Shown here: in pieces, positions 48,459 to 61,033 of the stretch
How positions within the stretch are numbered: the stretch's first letter is position 1
How the letters are laid out: the number at the start of each line of letters is the position of its first letter
Assembly (NCBI GenBank): GCA_016785225.1
Contig: JAFBJZ010000665.1
Coordinates: 2,728,001 to 2,792,000 of the forward strand
From: Psettodes erumei
Taxonomy: Eukaryota > Chordata > Actinopteri > Pleuronectiformes > Psettodidae
Direction: 5' to 3'
Length of the DNA stretch: 64,000 nt
Position numbers and translations under genes: made by a program
Notes under the pieces: generated by a model
What the model was told of the DNA's origin: nothing
Database searches by the model: none
What the model saw: only the letters and a program-made list of their open reading frames with translations

Positions 48459-49710
48459 TAGCCGCCGCCGGACGGGGCACCCGGTCCAGGACAGGCTCGA
48501 TCCCATGGGTGAAAAAATGCTGGTAACGAATGCTGGTGAGGAAATTTACTTAAGCACACGCAGTATGGAACACTTGTTTTGAAACCATTCCCCCATGAGT
48601 GCGTGCCCAAAGTCAAACCACCATGAAATACAGTGTAACTACGCTGCTCCTGTGGTCTGCAATTATGAGCCACCAACACTGTATTCGAGGGTTTTCCAGT
48701 AATCTGGAACATTTTTCTGTGATCATGAAACAATTTTTGCCTTTAGTGCTTTGCGAAAAGTGAAGTTCACATTTTATAATAATAATAATAATTGTGATAC
48801 GGTTTCCTCTGGACACACCTGAGTGAGGACTGGATATATTTTCTCCCGTATCTGATGCAGATAATGTGAGGCGGTGCTTTCAGTTGCTGTCGTAAAAAAA
48901 AAAAAAAGGTCAGGTCAAAAACCAATCAAAATCCTTCTGCATCAGCGATTAGCTCTGACATTTCCTCTAGTCAGATGATATGAGAGACACCACATCACAA
49001 TGACACTGTTAAAGAGAGAAGTTACCACACTAGCTAGTCTGTAGTTTGCTTTCCTCTGTGTAAAAGGTAACACCTTTTGTAACAGAAATAAGTGAGTGTT
49101 TCAGGAGTTTGACATATTTAGGAGTTTCAAGTATTTTACATGCAGGTAATGTTTATGTGAATTATGATGCTGAAACTAATCAAAAAAGGTACTTTATTTT
49201 TATATGTGAGAATCAATGGATGAGAAATCGCTTTTGATATGAATTGAGCCATTAAAGACCAATATGATCAATATGCAATATGTTTTTGAGTGGTTGTTTT
49301 TTCTATTTCAAATGATCCCTGACAGTGCAGTATAGAGCATATTACAGTAGTCTTAGAGCTGTTTTCCAAAACTCAGTATAATATATTGGGGGTTAGGTGA
49401 CGTATTGATTGTTGACGGTGGCGTGACCGCAATCAGACTTTTCACTATCAGTGACTGTGTTTCTGAATCTGTTTGTGCCGTCATTACACGACTGACAATT
49501 TTGTTCCAACTGGATCAATACTGAATATTTAGACTCCGTTTTTTTCCCAAACATACAGAAACTGGGAGCATAAGTACTTTCAGGACACTTTATGAAGATC
49601 TTTAACTTAATTTGGCCCAGCTGTAATTGATGTGTTGTTAAACACACTGTTCTATTAGCAATTTCCTTGAGACATTAAAAACCAATAAAGTGACTCTGTA
49701 TCAGCACTGA
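48459..49710 (+). other. gusb: Probable gusb 3' UTR
   Basis: Noncoding, AT-rich sequence after the gusb stop. It includes an AAT run near 48778-48792. The canonical AATAAA at 49684-49689 is the best candidate end of the transcript. The open frames on the opposite strand over 48063-48733 are shadows of the last gusb exon. Confidence 0.5.
49684..49689 (+). terminator. gusb: Candidate polyadenylation signal of gusb
   Basis: AATAAA followed by GTGACTCTGT, a GU-rich context. Use is inferred. Confidence 0.45.
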
Positions 49711-50196
49711 TACCAGGCAGACGTGACTAATCCACTTTTTCTGAGTCACGCTGACATTAAGATTGAGACACATGGTTCTTTGAGCCACTTGAGAGATACT
49801 GAATGCTTTTAATATCTCAGCTCATCCAGTATCAGCAATTTTAAAAAAGACTTGATCAACATTTAGTTTAGCACGTTGTCTAATTTTTTACGTGAAGTTA
49901 AGTTTACTCATCATGGGAGGTAGCTACTTAATTTCTGAAATAAGGATTTCTGTGGCTTTGGAGGAGTTAAATAGTAACAAATTGACAAAACTTTTAGACA
50001 GACTTAAAAAAAACTGTTTTTGATCTGGTTTCAATAGTTCATTTAATTCAAATAACTTAAAATGACAGGTCTTTTCAGAGGGAATGTTTTAATGGTAGAT
50101 CATTTCCACATGACAATGACACAATTAAAAATGTACTCATGTCAACCTTTTCCACAGTTTTCCCTTAAAATAAGATGGATTTTAACAGATTACTTC

Positions 50197-53100
50197 TTTA
50201 TTCCGCACCCTCCATTCGTGTAACACTTTTCCATGTAAGAAAATACAGCATTTTAAAACATATTTGGCAATACAGAAGCAAACCCAGTAAGTTTTCTTCC
50301 ACAAAGAAATTTAATAAACATTTTATGCTGACACATGGATTCCAAGACCTCCGACCCCTCAACAATTTTTTTAAACTAAAATAACCCAGAATGTTAACAG
50401 TCTATACAGCTAAAGGGCATAATTAATGATGAGAAAACATTACAATCATGTAGTTTAACCGAGTGTATTCTTAGCTAACAAATATGTCCTAGCTAGACAA
50501 AGTAAAGATGATAATTAAATGGTGGAGTTCAGGAAGGACAAAAGGAACAGCCATCAATTTGAAAGGGCATTTTGTCTGGCAATTTCTAAATGGAGTTTTG
50601 CACCGACGCTGGATATTAAATCTTTGGGAATTACCAATTCATCCGAATACAGTTTTACGGAAGGCAAGCGGAAGTGCCCGTTACAGTTAGCATTCTTCGT
50701 TTTACAAGGCTATAACTGTTGCTCGTCTTTGGCTCAAGGCCTAGTGATCAAACAGAAGGCACTTTTATTGGCATTGGTGATGCAACTAACATGGCAGTTA
50801 TACCTCAGGGCCTAGGTGAATATTCATGAGAATGCAGTATCGATCGCGTTGACCCTTTTTTGACAAGAGATCATCGCACGACACGGTGATCCTTTCCCCA
50901 GCAAAAGCACTTGACATCCAAATTCCTTAGCCATTTCTTTAAAATAACTATTTACTGTAATAGGCTTGCATACGACTGGGACCATTAACACAACGATAGG
51001 CTACCTAATGCACGCTTTTTCAGTTTTATGGTCAATACTCACAGGACCCATAGTTGTTGCCAAAAAAAAATGAGTAATAGCGAGTAATGTCAAAATTGAC
51101 TTTTCTACATAAAAAAACTGACCAGTGCAAGTGAGTCCACAGGAGACTTGCTTAACATGTGAGGGGACAGGCTTTCCAAGAGGAAGGACAAAACAGCGTG
51201 GTGGCTGTGGAAATTCAGTCTGAGTTTTTCGATGAAAGAGAACCTGATGTTTGCCCGACCAGGCAATACTGTGTGAGGAAGATCTCAAAGACGCCTTGCT
51301 GAGAAAGGATGGAAACATTAAAATCATTATGTGGAAGTCCAGACAGTGCTGGTTTTGCGCCACTTTACTACCAATCATTTCAGCGTAACATAACTGGCAA
51401 CCAATTTCCAAAGCAAATCACAGACAATGAGTTTCTCTGCCGGGGCGGCCACTGGTTCACATTCTTTTCTGCATGGCATTAAATAAATCAAATTACCAAG
51501 GTTTGAAATTTGAAAAATAAAGGGCCACTGCTCTCCCTTTCCAAGCGTATGGGAGAATCTACAGTGACCTTCAGGTAATGTAAAAATGCAAAGGTCCCTT
51601 TCTTGAGCCAGTTTGTCCATTCTGGGCTCCTGTAGAACCATGGCGGGCTCCATGGAAGAGGATCCGCTACCTGTGTAGATATGAATGGCTCATTCTCAGT
51701 TGATAAAAGCGCAAGGAAGCTTTGTTTCAGGTGACTGTAGACTGAAGAAGACAGAGAAATGATGACTGTTACATTCTATATCTGCCAAGAGATCCCCCTA
51801 AATCGTTCACGCTGGTCCTTTAAAAGGGAACTTCACCGATTTTACACATCCAGTCGACGTACAGGTCTTGGAGAGTACTTGTGCAAATATATTTTAAAAA
51901 GTTGATCACACCTGGAGTGTGGAGTGAGAACAGAAGTGAGCAGAAGCTTAAGTTTAGCTTTGCCTGCCGGCCTTCAAATTGTATATTGCATTTATCGGAT
52001 ATACCATTTAATCACTCAAGTCGGGAGGACAGACATTGACTTGACGAAAAGTATAAATGATCTCTACTGTGAAAAACTAACAGATGAAAGTGTCCAGTCT
52101 CTTATTGTTCACATCATCCTTAGGGTGTAGGGAATGAAAACCACTGTCTGCCTGAAAAAGGTGGAGAAAAAAAATCCTCCACACTCTGTTCTGCTTTGGA
52201 ATACAGTCAACAGTGATGTCAAACAGCCTGTAGATGACAGGCAGTAAATGGGTCACAACATGCAAGAACAGATAAACAATTTCACTTTGACAATATCCTT
52301 GAAAAAAAAAAAGTATCACCTCAATTTCCATTTTCATATATGAATGATTACTTCATATGCTATCACAGGAAGCACGTCACTGAAATCACTGTCCCGACTG
52401 CTGCTACCATCCACACGTTAACAACCTTTAGCCTACAAAACCAATGTCTAGGAGAACTTGTTTGCTATAAAAACATGAAGGGGCATGGAGACGTGTTGGA
52501 AACTATTAACAAGCTGGTTTAACGCCACAGATGACTCACATTATTACAGTTATTACTACCGCTATTGCAGATCTTCGACAGTGTGCGTAAGATTGTCAGA
52601 TGGACAACGTATACTTAAAGCCAGGAGATAGTGTACCGTGCATCTGGCAAGCAGGATACTTTCATCAGTGGATTCTGGATGGAAGAGAGAGACAGCGACT
52701 CTGTCACTGAAGGGACAGTACTGCGGATTTCTAGCGGAGCCACTGCTAGCTGTGCCTGCTTTTCCCGCACTGTGATCCATCTCTGTGCTACAAACCTTGC
52801 TCTGTTAGATCCACCACTTCATGAGAAGCTTCAGTGTGGCAAAAAAAAAAAATCCTACAAAAAAACCCCATATGGCTTAACACATCACTTTTGTTTTCTT
52901 AAAGACTCTTCCACATTGTTACATTTCTGCCGTTTGCGTCGACGAAGTATTACATAAGTTTGGTTCATGTCCTGCAAATGAACTGTAACTCAGCTTGGCA
53001 AGATCACCGTTACTGTTCGATCGACGTCGAATGTATACAGGCCCGGACAGCGAACACGAGCCAGGCGAACGTTGAAGCAACAGAGAGAGACGAGAGATAC

Positions 53101-54546
53101 TTCTGCCACCGGGCCACTCTGCTCTCGAGCAGACCATCACAGTGTAGCAGCCTTTGCTACCTCATGAGAATCCATTGAGGGGAGGGAGAAACACTTCACT
53201 GGTATCGTCATTTACAAAAAAAATGTGATCAGAAAAATAAAGCCTAAAGATCTGTGACAATAAAATGAGCAGAACTGGTGTTAACATGAGATTACTACCC
53301 CAACCCTCCACGTGACAAAAAAAAAATCGCAATTCTCCTTCACACTCCTTTAGGCACATAAGTCTTTATGGATCCCACTTGTGTGGTGGTCAAGAATGCT
53401 TTTCACACCGTAACAAAACCACAAATAAAAGGGTGAGGGTGCGTCTATGCAAACTTGGTGAAAAGAACCTATAGTTCCGTTTAAAAGACTTGTGTCGGTG
53501 GATTCAGATGAAACAGTAACCACGTACAACGAAGAACCCCGCGCGACTCTGAACTGCATGCCTGACCAGGACCCCAGGACAGAAACTGTCCCAAGCACGT
53601 CGTCGGACTCGTCCGCCTAACTGTGACCTTGATCACTTTTTTCTTAATATTCCAGATTTACCGATGTTTTTGTTGGTTGAATCCCCCCCCCACCCAACCC
53701 CACCCCCTCCATACAGGTTTGTGGCAACACTAAATCACAATCTAGCCTGGAATATTGCTCAGCAGCTATTTACAGAATTGCAAAAACAAACAATCGAAAC
53801 TGCTCTACACACAATATCTCACATTGTCCCATGATTCATTTTAGTGGTCCTCTTCATAAAGAAATGTACTACAAAGTGTAAACATGGAAAAAAAAACAAC
53901 TATTCTGTATAAATGTTAATCGTTTTGTCCCCCCACCCCCCCATCTGTAGAACCTTATCTGCAAACTGTACCATAACCTTAATGAGTGTTTTTGTTTTTC
54001 TTCTATAATTGTGGGACCCATTATTCAGTTTCAAGTTTTAGTGCAGATCTGCTGTGCAGTAAAAGGACCTTTCTAACCATTTCAAGTAAACCACTTTAAA
54101 GTCCTGTTGTTGGTTCTTTTTTTCCCTCCATTCAGCGATCCTTGTTGTTCAAAACAGAACTGTCCTCCGTCGTTCTGTACTGTGGCCCTCTGCCTCTGCT
54201 CGGTGCCCCCGTCCACCCCCCACCCCCACAGCTGGCCCCCTCCTTAAGTGAGTACGATGTGAAACAATGTAAAAGACAATAAAAAGAAAAATCAGCTTTC
54301 ACTTGCAAATCCTTCCATGTTTGCAATCAACATTGAGATGTCAGGCCCAACATTTAAGTTAAATTTCTTCATTTTCATTTTTTTTTTTTTTTTTAAACAC
54401 ACAGCAGAATAAACATTGTTTGGAAGCAAGGTCTCCTGGTGGCAAGTCAAATGTTCAGAGGTCACAATTCTTTTTTTGTTGTTGTTGTTGTCGTCGTTGT
54501 TGTTTGTTTGTTTGCTTGTCGTATTTTTCTTGCCGTTCCCGACAGC
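50197..54546 (-). other. vkorc1l1: Probable long 3' UTR of vkorc1l1
   Basis: Downstream of the vkorc1l1 stop (minus strand) there is about 4.3 kb without recognisable coding sequence. A minus-strand AATAAA (TTTATT on the plus strand) lies at 50197-50202. Open frames such as minus 51001-51411 show no family features. The extent is inferred; a shorter UTR plus intergenic DNA is equally compatible. Confidence 0.35.
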
Positions 54547-57500
54547 TTAGTCCTGCTTAGCCTGGAGCTGCTGCTTCCAGGCCTCGTTCAAGTAAACCAG
54601 TCGCTTGTAGTTGAGAATAAAGAGAATGAAGTTCAGCGCGTATGTGGTGATGCAGATGATGCAGAAGTCCTTTAGGACAAAGTAGAGGATGTAGCCCAGG
54701 TAGAGCGAACCCACCACCGACAAGATGGATGTCGTCATGAGAATCAGGGCGGCCATTGCACTGACAGTCATTCCTACGGCAAGAAACACAGACTAAGGCT
54801 TAGGCAAGTGACCGTGAGAGAGACAGAACCTTGCAGCACACAGGCAACCTGATGAGTCGGCTCTTGTCACAGGGCTTTCAGCCTCAGACACTTCTCTATT
54901 TATACGATCGTCCTCCTCGTGATGACGAGCAACTCAAACAGTGAACAGCCTGGTCATACTCTTCTGTGGTCACATGAGGTGCAGTCATAGTTGTAAGGCT
55001 GCATTTTCCTCAGTGTTGGCGCTTGTGATACTTGGACAATCACCGTTAAAATGCCAGATGAGGAGTCTCTTCTGCTACCAAATTTATTTCACGAGCCACG
55101 TCGTGGGGCAGATCCACCCTTTTGATATGAAGCTGGGGTGCACTAATGCATCTATTATTCCACAGCCCTCGGCTGTTATATACCTAAGCTGAAATATCCT
55201 GGTTCCTCTTCCTGTCAAAACACCCAGCTAAACAGTTCCTGGTATTCCTCCGCACGCTTGAGCCTGACGGCATGAATAAACTGCATGTGTTGAGGGCTGT
55301 GGAGGTTCTCAGCGCTCGCTGTGAGACACAGAGGGACAGTAATGGCTGCGTACTGATTTAATATAACAAGTGTTCAGCCAGGATTAAACAATGAATAAAT
55401 TCCAGACATATATAAAAGTGGTGGAAAATAACTACAGTGAGTACATCTACCCTAGTACTGTGCTTCGTTGAAAAATTTTGAGCTAATGTGTACTTTACTT
55501 GAGGGGTTCTACTCTGCTACATTGTAGAGGCAAATATTATATTTTTTACTCCAGTGAATTAGTTTCATTCTGTCCACATTCTTACAATATGGTATCTGTC
55601 AGGGGTGGGTGACAGAATATTTCATGAGAAAGTATAACTTTGTCCATTGTAACAGATGTTTACAGATGATTAATATCTCTGAGTCTGTTAGACCATTGCA
55701 GGTTATGTTGCAAAACACTGAGCAGGATGGATTTACGGACACATTTAATCCTATGATAGTTTCATTAATGTAATAAATGTCTTTGATTCGACATGTGTTC
55801 AGTTTGCAGGATTATGCAAAAAAAACATTATTGTGGATTATGCAGCATAGGACAAGACATAATGTCTTGGGAAAAGGCACAACTACAGCATTAATGTAAT
55901 GTGGATTTGAATTTTGGGTCCGCAGCAAAATTATAACAATAGTCCCAAACTGTTCAAGGGCATCGATCAGAAGTTAGGGCAGATTTTGGAATCATGCTCA
56001 CTCGCAAAATATTGGTCCAAGGCTGCAAAGCTATTCCAAGTTCTTAAGACGGAGCAGCCTTGACTTTAATATGGAAATGTTGACCCGCTGTAGCTGTTTG
56101 ACTTGACTGGGCTGCTATTGTGTTAGTCAAATGAGTGCTAACTACTGTGGCTAAAAGGACCTCTTGTTCTGTGCCAGCGCCAGGTGGCCAGGCGAGCCTA
56201 CGGACCACTCAGCAGCCAAACACGTCAAGCCAGCATGTCTGAGTCAGCAACATCCTCACTGTAATGAGGGGGAGGAGGGATTATGATTGCAACCAAAGGG
56301 AGGAAGAACCTTCAAGTGAGAACATGCCACGCATAAGGAGATATATTTATCATCACTCGTAACTGTCAGTGCCAAAATTAGACTCAGACAGACTCACTTT
56401 ATTAGGAGTCAAATAGAACAGAATGAAGCCAAAAAACCTGGAGCCACAGCGGTCGAGGCCTTTTGATCACCTTGCTTATTCTGAATGTTACTTCACCGAT
56501 GCTGCAGAAATTCATTAGAATCAAGTTTAAAAATAAACATTTTTTTGCAGTGTCGATTAGTTGAAAAAAGCATCAGCATCTCAACTAACGCTATGATTTT
56601 ATTCATCCGTGGCCACATATTATGGCGTCAGTGTGACATAGCCGTGACAATGGAAGGCAAAGAATTGAGCCGGCGCTAGATGCTCGTGCAATGTCTTAGA
56701 TCTGTCGCCTACGAACAGATTACTAAAAAGACATCTTACCTAGTAGGAGCTGAAAGGCATAAAAGACAATCCCATAGACACTGTTGGGTTGGTTCAGTGC
56801 ACTGTCATTTCCAAAAATTGAGCCCAAGAGTCCAAATCCTCGACCCCACCTAAAAAGAAAAAGAAACAAACACAGAAGAAGACAGTTAAAACTATATGTC
56901 AGACTAAAGAGACTGGATTATATCCGAGTACTATCAAAATATAATGAGTAAGACTGACTGGTGAGAAAACACTTCCCTCAAACACTTCAGAAATGTGGTT
57001 TCCCAGGAACCTGAAATACCAGCTCACTGAAGTTTTTTTGTTGTTGTTGTATGTTGTTTTGGTTTTTGTTTTTTGTTTTTTTTAGCAAAACTGAGTTTTA
57101 GGATATCCAAATTATTAATTGCAGACGAATATCCAAGTGTTCAGAGAGCTAGAGTTGCAAGGAATTATCATCATCATTATCAATTAATCTGTGGATCATG
57201 AACACCAGTAAAACATCACAGTTTCCCAGAGTCTGAAGTGATGTCTTACAGTATGCCTTGCTGTGAAAAATGATCCAAATAGTTAATAACTGACTAATCG
57301 TTGCAGCTCTACAGTGAATATTGTGAGAGATGCAGTGACCAGTCACTTGATATGCGCTACAAATAATGCTACAAATATCACTTCTTTATTTTGACCACTT
57401 CCTTATCATTGTGCAGTGGACGATCACATTGACATGACTTGAGAAGTAAACACCATAATCCTTTGAATCGCTTATTTAGGAACTCTTGGAGTGCTGTCTC

Positions 57501-60001
57501 AAGAGGGTTACATTTCATTTGTCTGTGTCTGAGTGACACAACCAGCAGTTAACCCCAGGTTAAGTATTCTCTCTTGTCTCCACCTGTTACGATCACTCCC
57601 ATGTTCACTCAAAGCTTTAAACCCATGCAACGCGAGGTCTTGCACGCCAGATTGCGCCCCGGGTAAAACTGAAGCTGTTCTCCATCTGCGAAGCCACTGG
57701 TCTCAAGCTCGATGACAATCTATTTATGACAAATGTCAACGCAGATACTTGTGTGCTGACAGATTTCTGTCATGGATGAAACCACAACATCCAGAACACT
57801 ACAAGATAGGACAAAAGGGCAGACGGGCATTTATCTTTCACAGTCAACCTGCCAATGGGAATGCCAACATATTCAACACGATCCGTCGATCGAACATAAT
57901 ACTCTGTAGTCTCTCTATAGTCGGAACATGTCTAAAATAGTGAATGTGATCCTGCTCTATGACTACAAAAAATGGACGCCTAAATGAATCACTGAGTAAA
58001 TTCCAGAGGTCAAGTACAGAAGACTAGTAGACCTGAATATACACTGATCTGCTGACAGAGATATGAGGTAGGTTCCATAACTCAAACCTGAGCTTTCTTT
58101 CTTATTTACTGCAGCAATAAGCCTAAATATGCCTCAGAGTGATGGTTTGAATAAAACAAGGGGAGCACAGTTGACTTCTAAAAAGAATTGGGAAGAATGG
58201 CACTCAGAGTTAAAAAGTAAGTTACCATTTTTAAAATGATGAAAAGAAATATCATGTGACGGTACAATACAGTATGTCTTAAGTGTGTGATATTGTTAGT
58301 AGTCTTTAGCGATGATTTACCACGTTGTGGGAGCTGACTCTCCTTGTGTACAAAAAAACATGATTTAAAAGCATTCCACTGATTTCACTACAACAGGCTA
58401 TATTGTTAGTGTTTACAGGTGTTATCTTAAACAGATAAGCATTTGAGAAGACTTGCACAAAACAGGCAATTAGATATACAGGACAAAAACAATGAGCTGC
58501 ATCACAGAACACAGGGTATTCCCTTTATATAGCCCTTGATGGTAATAAAGATGAGACTGCTGGAAACCACGGGTGTATTTAAACTAAACTCAGCTACTAC
58601 AATTCTTCACTTTGAGGAAGACAATGAAGACATTCAGTCACTGAAATATGAAAACGCTCAACTGATGCCTTACAGCTTTTGCTGGGTGAAAATGGCAAAG
58701 ACTTTCCCAAACACTAAGACAATATTCACTCACTCATTGAACAAGTATGTGGTAAGTTCTAGATAGGTTGCATTCCAGTAATGCTGTCGGCATGTGTTCA
58801 TGCCCAGCATTCAGTGAGGTTAAAGTGGTGGGATCCACACAGTTCATTAATAGTTGCATTTGGGTGGCTGGTTTTATACAAGAGCTTGAGAATATACAGG
58901 GTGCTATTCTACCCATCAGACACAAACTAAAGCTAACTCCACTCCAGCAGCAGCTCCATCTGTGGAGCTGGGGCTACTTATCGAAGTGATACCAATGCAC
59001 GATGGTGGGCATCGCTGAAAGTTTTAGCTGCACACCAATGCTACCTTTCCCTCCAGTGACTTCTGGAGCGGCTACGGTATGCGCACTGTCCCTTGAGGCA
59101 GCCAGGGTGCAGGGGTTTAATCACTGGGACTGACTCAGAGCTGCCGGCGACATTAGCACGACAGCTAATGACAGCAGCATGACAGCTACCGTGAGCGCTA
59201 GCCAGTGAATCAGAAAGTTACGCTCAAAACTATCCACATTAAGTCAGAATACACTATTTTTGTTGACCGGAATGAATGGCTTCATCCAGCAGCAACACAC
59301 ACACACAATCACCCAACAATAATGTTAGTCTGAGCGAGCTATCGTCAACTTTAGTGCTTAAGTTTGTGTCACAGATGTGTTACCCTCTTACTGTATACTA
59401 AGAGCAGCTATACGACCAGCTAACATTAGCAAACAGCATCATGACAATTTATAATTAAACGATGCTGACGGCTCTCTGCCGATAGCTAACCGGCTAAGAA
59501 GTATAAAATGGGTTTCGTTAGCTAACGGTTAGCAAAGTTAGCTTCGCCGAGCTAACTAGGTAGCAAATGATGTGTCCATTAAATGAAAAGCTATCAGTTA
59601 ACTTGTTTCAGACAGGCTATTTCACTAACGTTCAGCTCGCAGCATGCCAGCGGTGATGGCTCGCAGTTAGCACACACAGTGGCGGGCAGCCGGTAGATAT
59701 TAGCAGGGTGCATTTGACAGTTAAAACCGCGCAGCCCTTCCCATATTGTCACAATAGCAGCCAGCTTCATTGAGCGCCACTGTCGGCGCTCTTTGCTGAA
59801 TTCAAATTACCTTGAGCTGAACACTTTTGAACAGCTGATGGAGCTGCTGACGTCGCACATAGCCGTGTAACTCGGATCCCGAGCCTTTTCCCTCTCGACG
59901 TGAAAAGCATATAGAGACAATAGTATGCCAAACAGGCAAACAAGGAGCCTAGCTATTCTTTCCCACCGAGGGGTGGACACTCTCAGGACGGGCGCCGCCA
60001 T
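54547..60001 (-). CDS. vkorc1l1: Vitamin K epoxide reductase complex subunit 1-like 1
   Basis: ER membrane oxidoreductase that reduces vitamin K epoxide and quinone and supports redox defence. Three exons on the minus strand, 60001-59811, 56849-56740 and 54773-54547, join in frame to 175 residues (human 176). The N-terminus [20 protein letters not shown] is family-typical. The luminal cysteine pair is in CDVSSSISC (residues 49 and 57) and the active-site pair in CIIC (138 and 141). [13 protein letters not shown] and LNQPNSVYG mark the half-helix and loop region. Four hydrophobic membrane segments are evident, and the end [13 protein letters not shown] gives VKORC1L1 rather than VKORC1. The reading frame stays open upstream to an ATG at 60178, but the family start at 60001 is preferred. 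The gene is convergent with gusb. Introns are about 3.0 and 2.0 kb. Confidence 0.97.
55412..55565 (+). repeat. 'ACTCAAGTA'-family dispersed repeat in vkorc1l1 intron 2
   Basis: The words AAAGTGGTGGAAAATAACTA, GTGTACTTTACTTGAGGGGT and TCTACTCTGCTACATTGTAG occur in the order seen in the common fish element. This is the best-preserved copy of that family in the window. Confidence 0.7.
57150..57316 (-). repeat. Teleost 'AGAGCTGCAACGATTAGTC' dispersed repeat in vkorc1l1 intron 1
   Basis: The right end ACTAATCGTTGCAGCTCT is the reverse complement of the start of the abundant fish element also seen at 43.7 kb. The left end AGTTGCAAGGAATTATCATC resembles the same terminus in the other direction. The copy thus has degenerate terminal inverted repeats and a size of about 165 bp. 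Confidence 0.65.
57320..59810 (-). other. vkorc1l1: Remainder of vkorc1l1 intron 1
   Basis: No nested gene seen. Towards exon 1 (59140-59680) the DNA is rich in GCTAGC/GTTAGC words and becomes CpG-richer, consistent with the promoter-proximal part of the intron. Confidence 0.45.
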
Positions 60002-60180
60002 CACTCTCTGGCCTAGCTGGAGACACGCATACATACGCAGCGAGTTCGCCCGAGACAGAGCAGCGACGTGGAAAAGCGTCAGGACGTGCCACACCGTCAG
60101 GGGCGGGCCCCTGAGCTGAGGGGCAACACGAAGCAGCACCGCCGAGCACCGGTCTCTATGCGGAAACACTTTAACCATCT
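60002..60180 (-). promoter_or_regulatory. vkorc1l1: CpG-rich vkorc1l1 5' UTR and promoter region
   Basis: GC- and CpG-rich sequence directly upstream of the start codon without a TATA box, as expected for a broadly expressed gene. The start site is not determinable by eye. Confidence 0.45.
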
Positions 60181-60935
60181 AATACGCAAAATAATACCCG
60201 ATTTCCTCATATAGGTTTGTATTTATGTTCACCAGCGTGGCTGTTGTTGTTTTCATCTTGCGTGTGTCATCATGGAGACACCCACTGTCGGGGAACTACT
60301 ACTGAGACGGTTTGAGCACTTGGACAGATGTCTGTCGGTCTGTGGACAGATTTTTTTTCACTGCGCTTGAATCACAGTTGCGCAAGTTACAGTCACGAAA
60401 TTTCACAGGTATGTAGCTGGGATCAAGGTAAAGGCTGGGTGTGGTCTGACCCAGGAGACCATACATACATAGTATGTGATGGGATAGCACCAGCCGCGAC
60501 ACCTGTCAACATGTTGATGTTCTGACCCATGAGTACTCAGTCATTACTACATTATTATTTGTGTACTCAGCAGTTATTACGAAATCATTACCTGAGTCCC
60601 TGGTAGTCAAAACTTAATGATTGCATGAGTACTCAGTAGCCATTTCTGCGTTATTGCAGAAATACTCACGAAAATGTAAACACTTTTTACAACAAATTTA
60701 ATTTCTAACACTGGTTTGATATTAATGGGGTTGCATTTGACATAAACTGCACACACAAAACTAAACTGCACTAAATACTAATTATACACAAAAAACGAAA
60801 AACGGGAAAGAATGTGAGAAAGCATGATAAAAGAATTAAAGATTAAATGTTAAAAAGGGTTAAAGTACGTGGAACAAAAGTAATGAAAAATGTCCTAATA
60901 ACACATACATATTTCCCCAGCCCGAGTGGCACAGC
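60181..60935. other. Intergenic space between divergent vkorc1l1 and nupr1
   Basis: I see no gene. Bases 60525-60670 repeat the words GAGTACTCAG and CATTA several times (a short degenerate local repeat). The rest is AT-rich. Confidence 0.4.
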
Positions 60936-60939
60936 CTTG

Positions 60940-60980
60940 GTCACGTGACATCGTGTATATAAACACAGGGTGACATCATC
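60940..60980 (+). promoter_or_regulatory. nupr1: nupr1 core promoter: CLEAR-type E-box, TATA box, CRE/ATF-like site
   Basis: GTCACGTGAC (60940-60949) is a perfect palindromic MiT/TFE site. TATATAAA (60956-60963) is a strong TATA box 71-78 bases before the ATG, predicting a start near 60988. TGACATCATC (60971-60980) resembles an ATF/CREB-type stress site. The compact TATA promoter fits a strongly inducible gene. Confidence 0.65.
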
Positions 60981-61033
60981 TGTTTACTGTCTCCGAGGCT
61001 CTCTGCTTAAAAGCTGCTGCTCTCCGTTTCCAA

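Noticed and set aside
48206..48733. 175-residue minus-strand open frame
   Set aside because: It is antisense to the last gusb exon and part of its 3' UTR; a shadow of coding sequence.
51001..51411. 136-residue minus-strand open frame in the presumed vkorc1l1 3' UTR
   Set aside because: No domain, no start context and no splice partners; likely chance.
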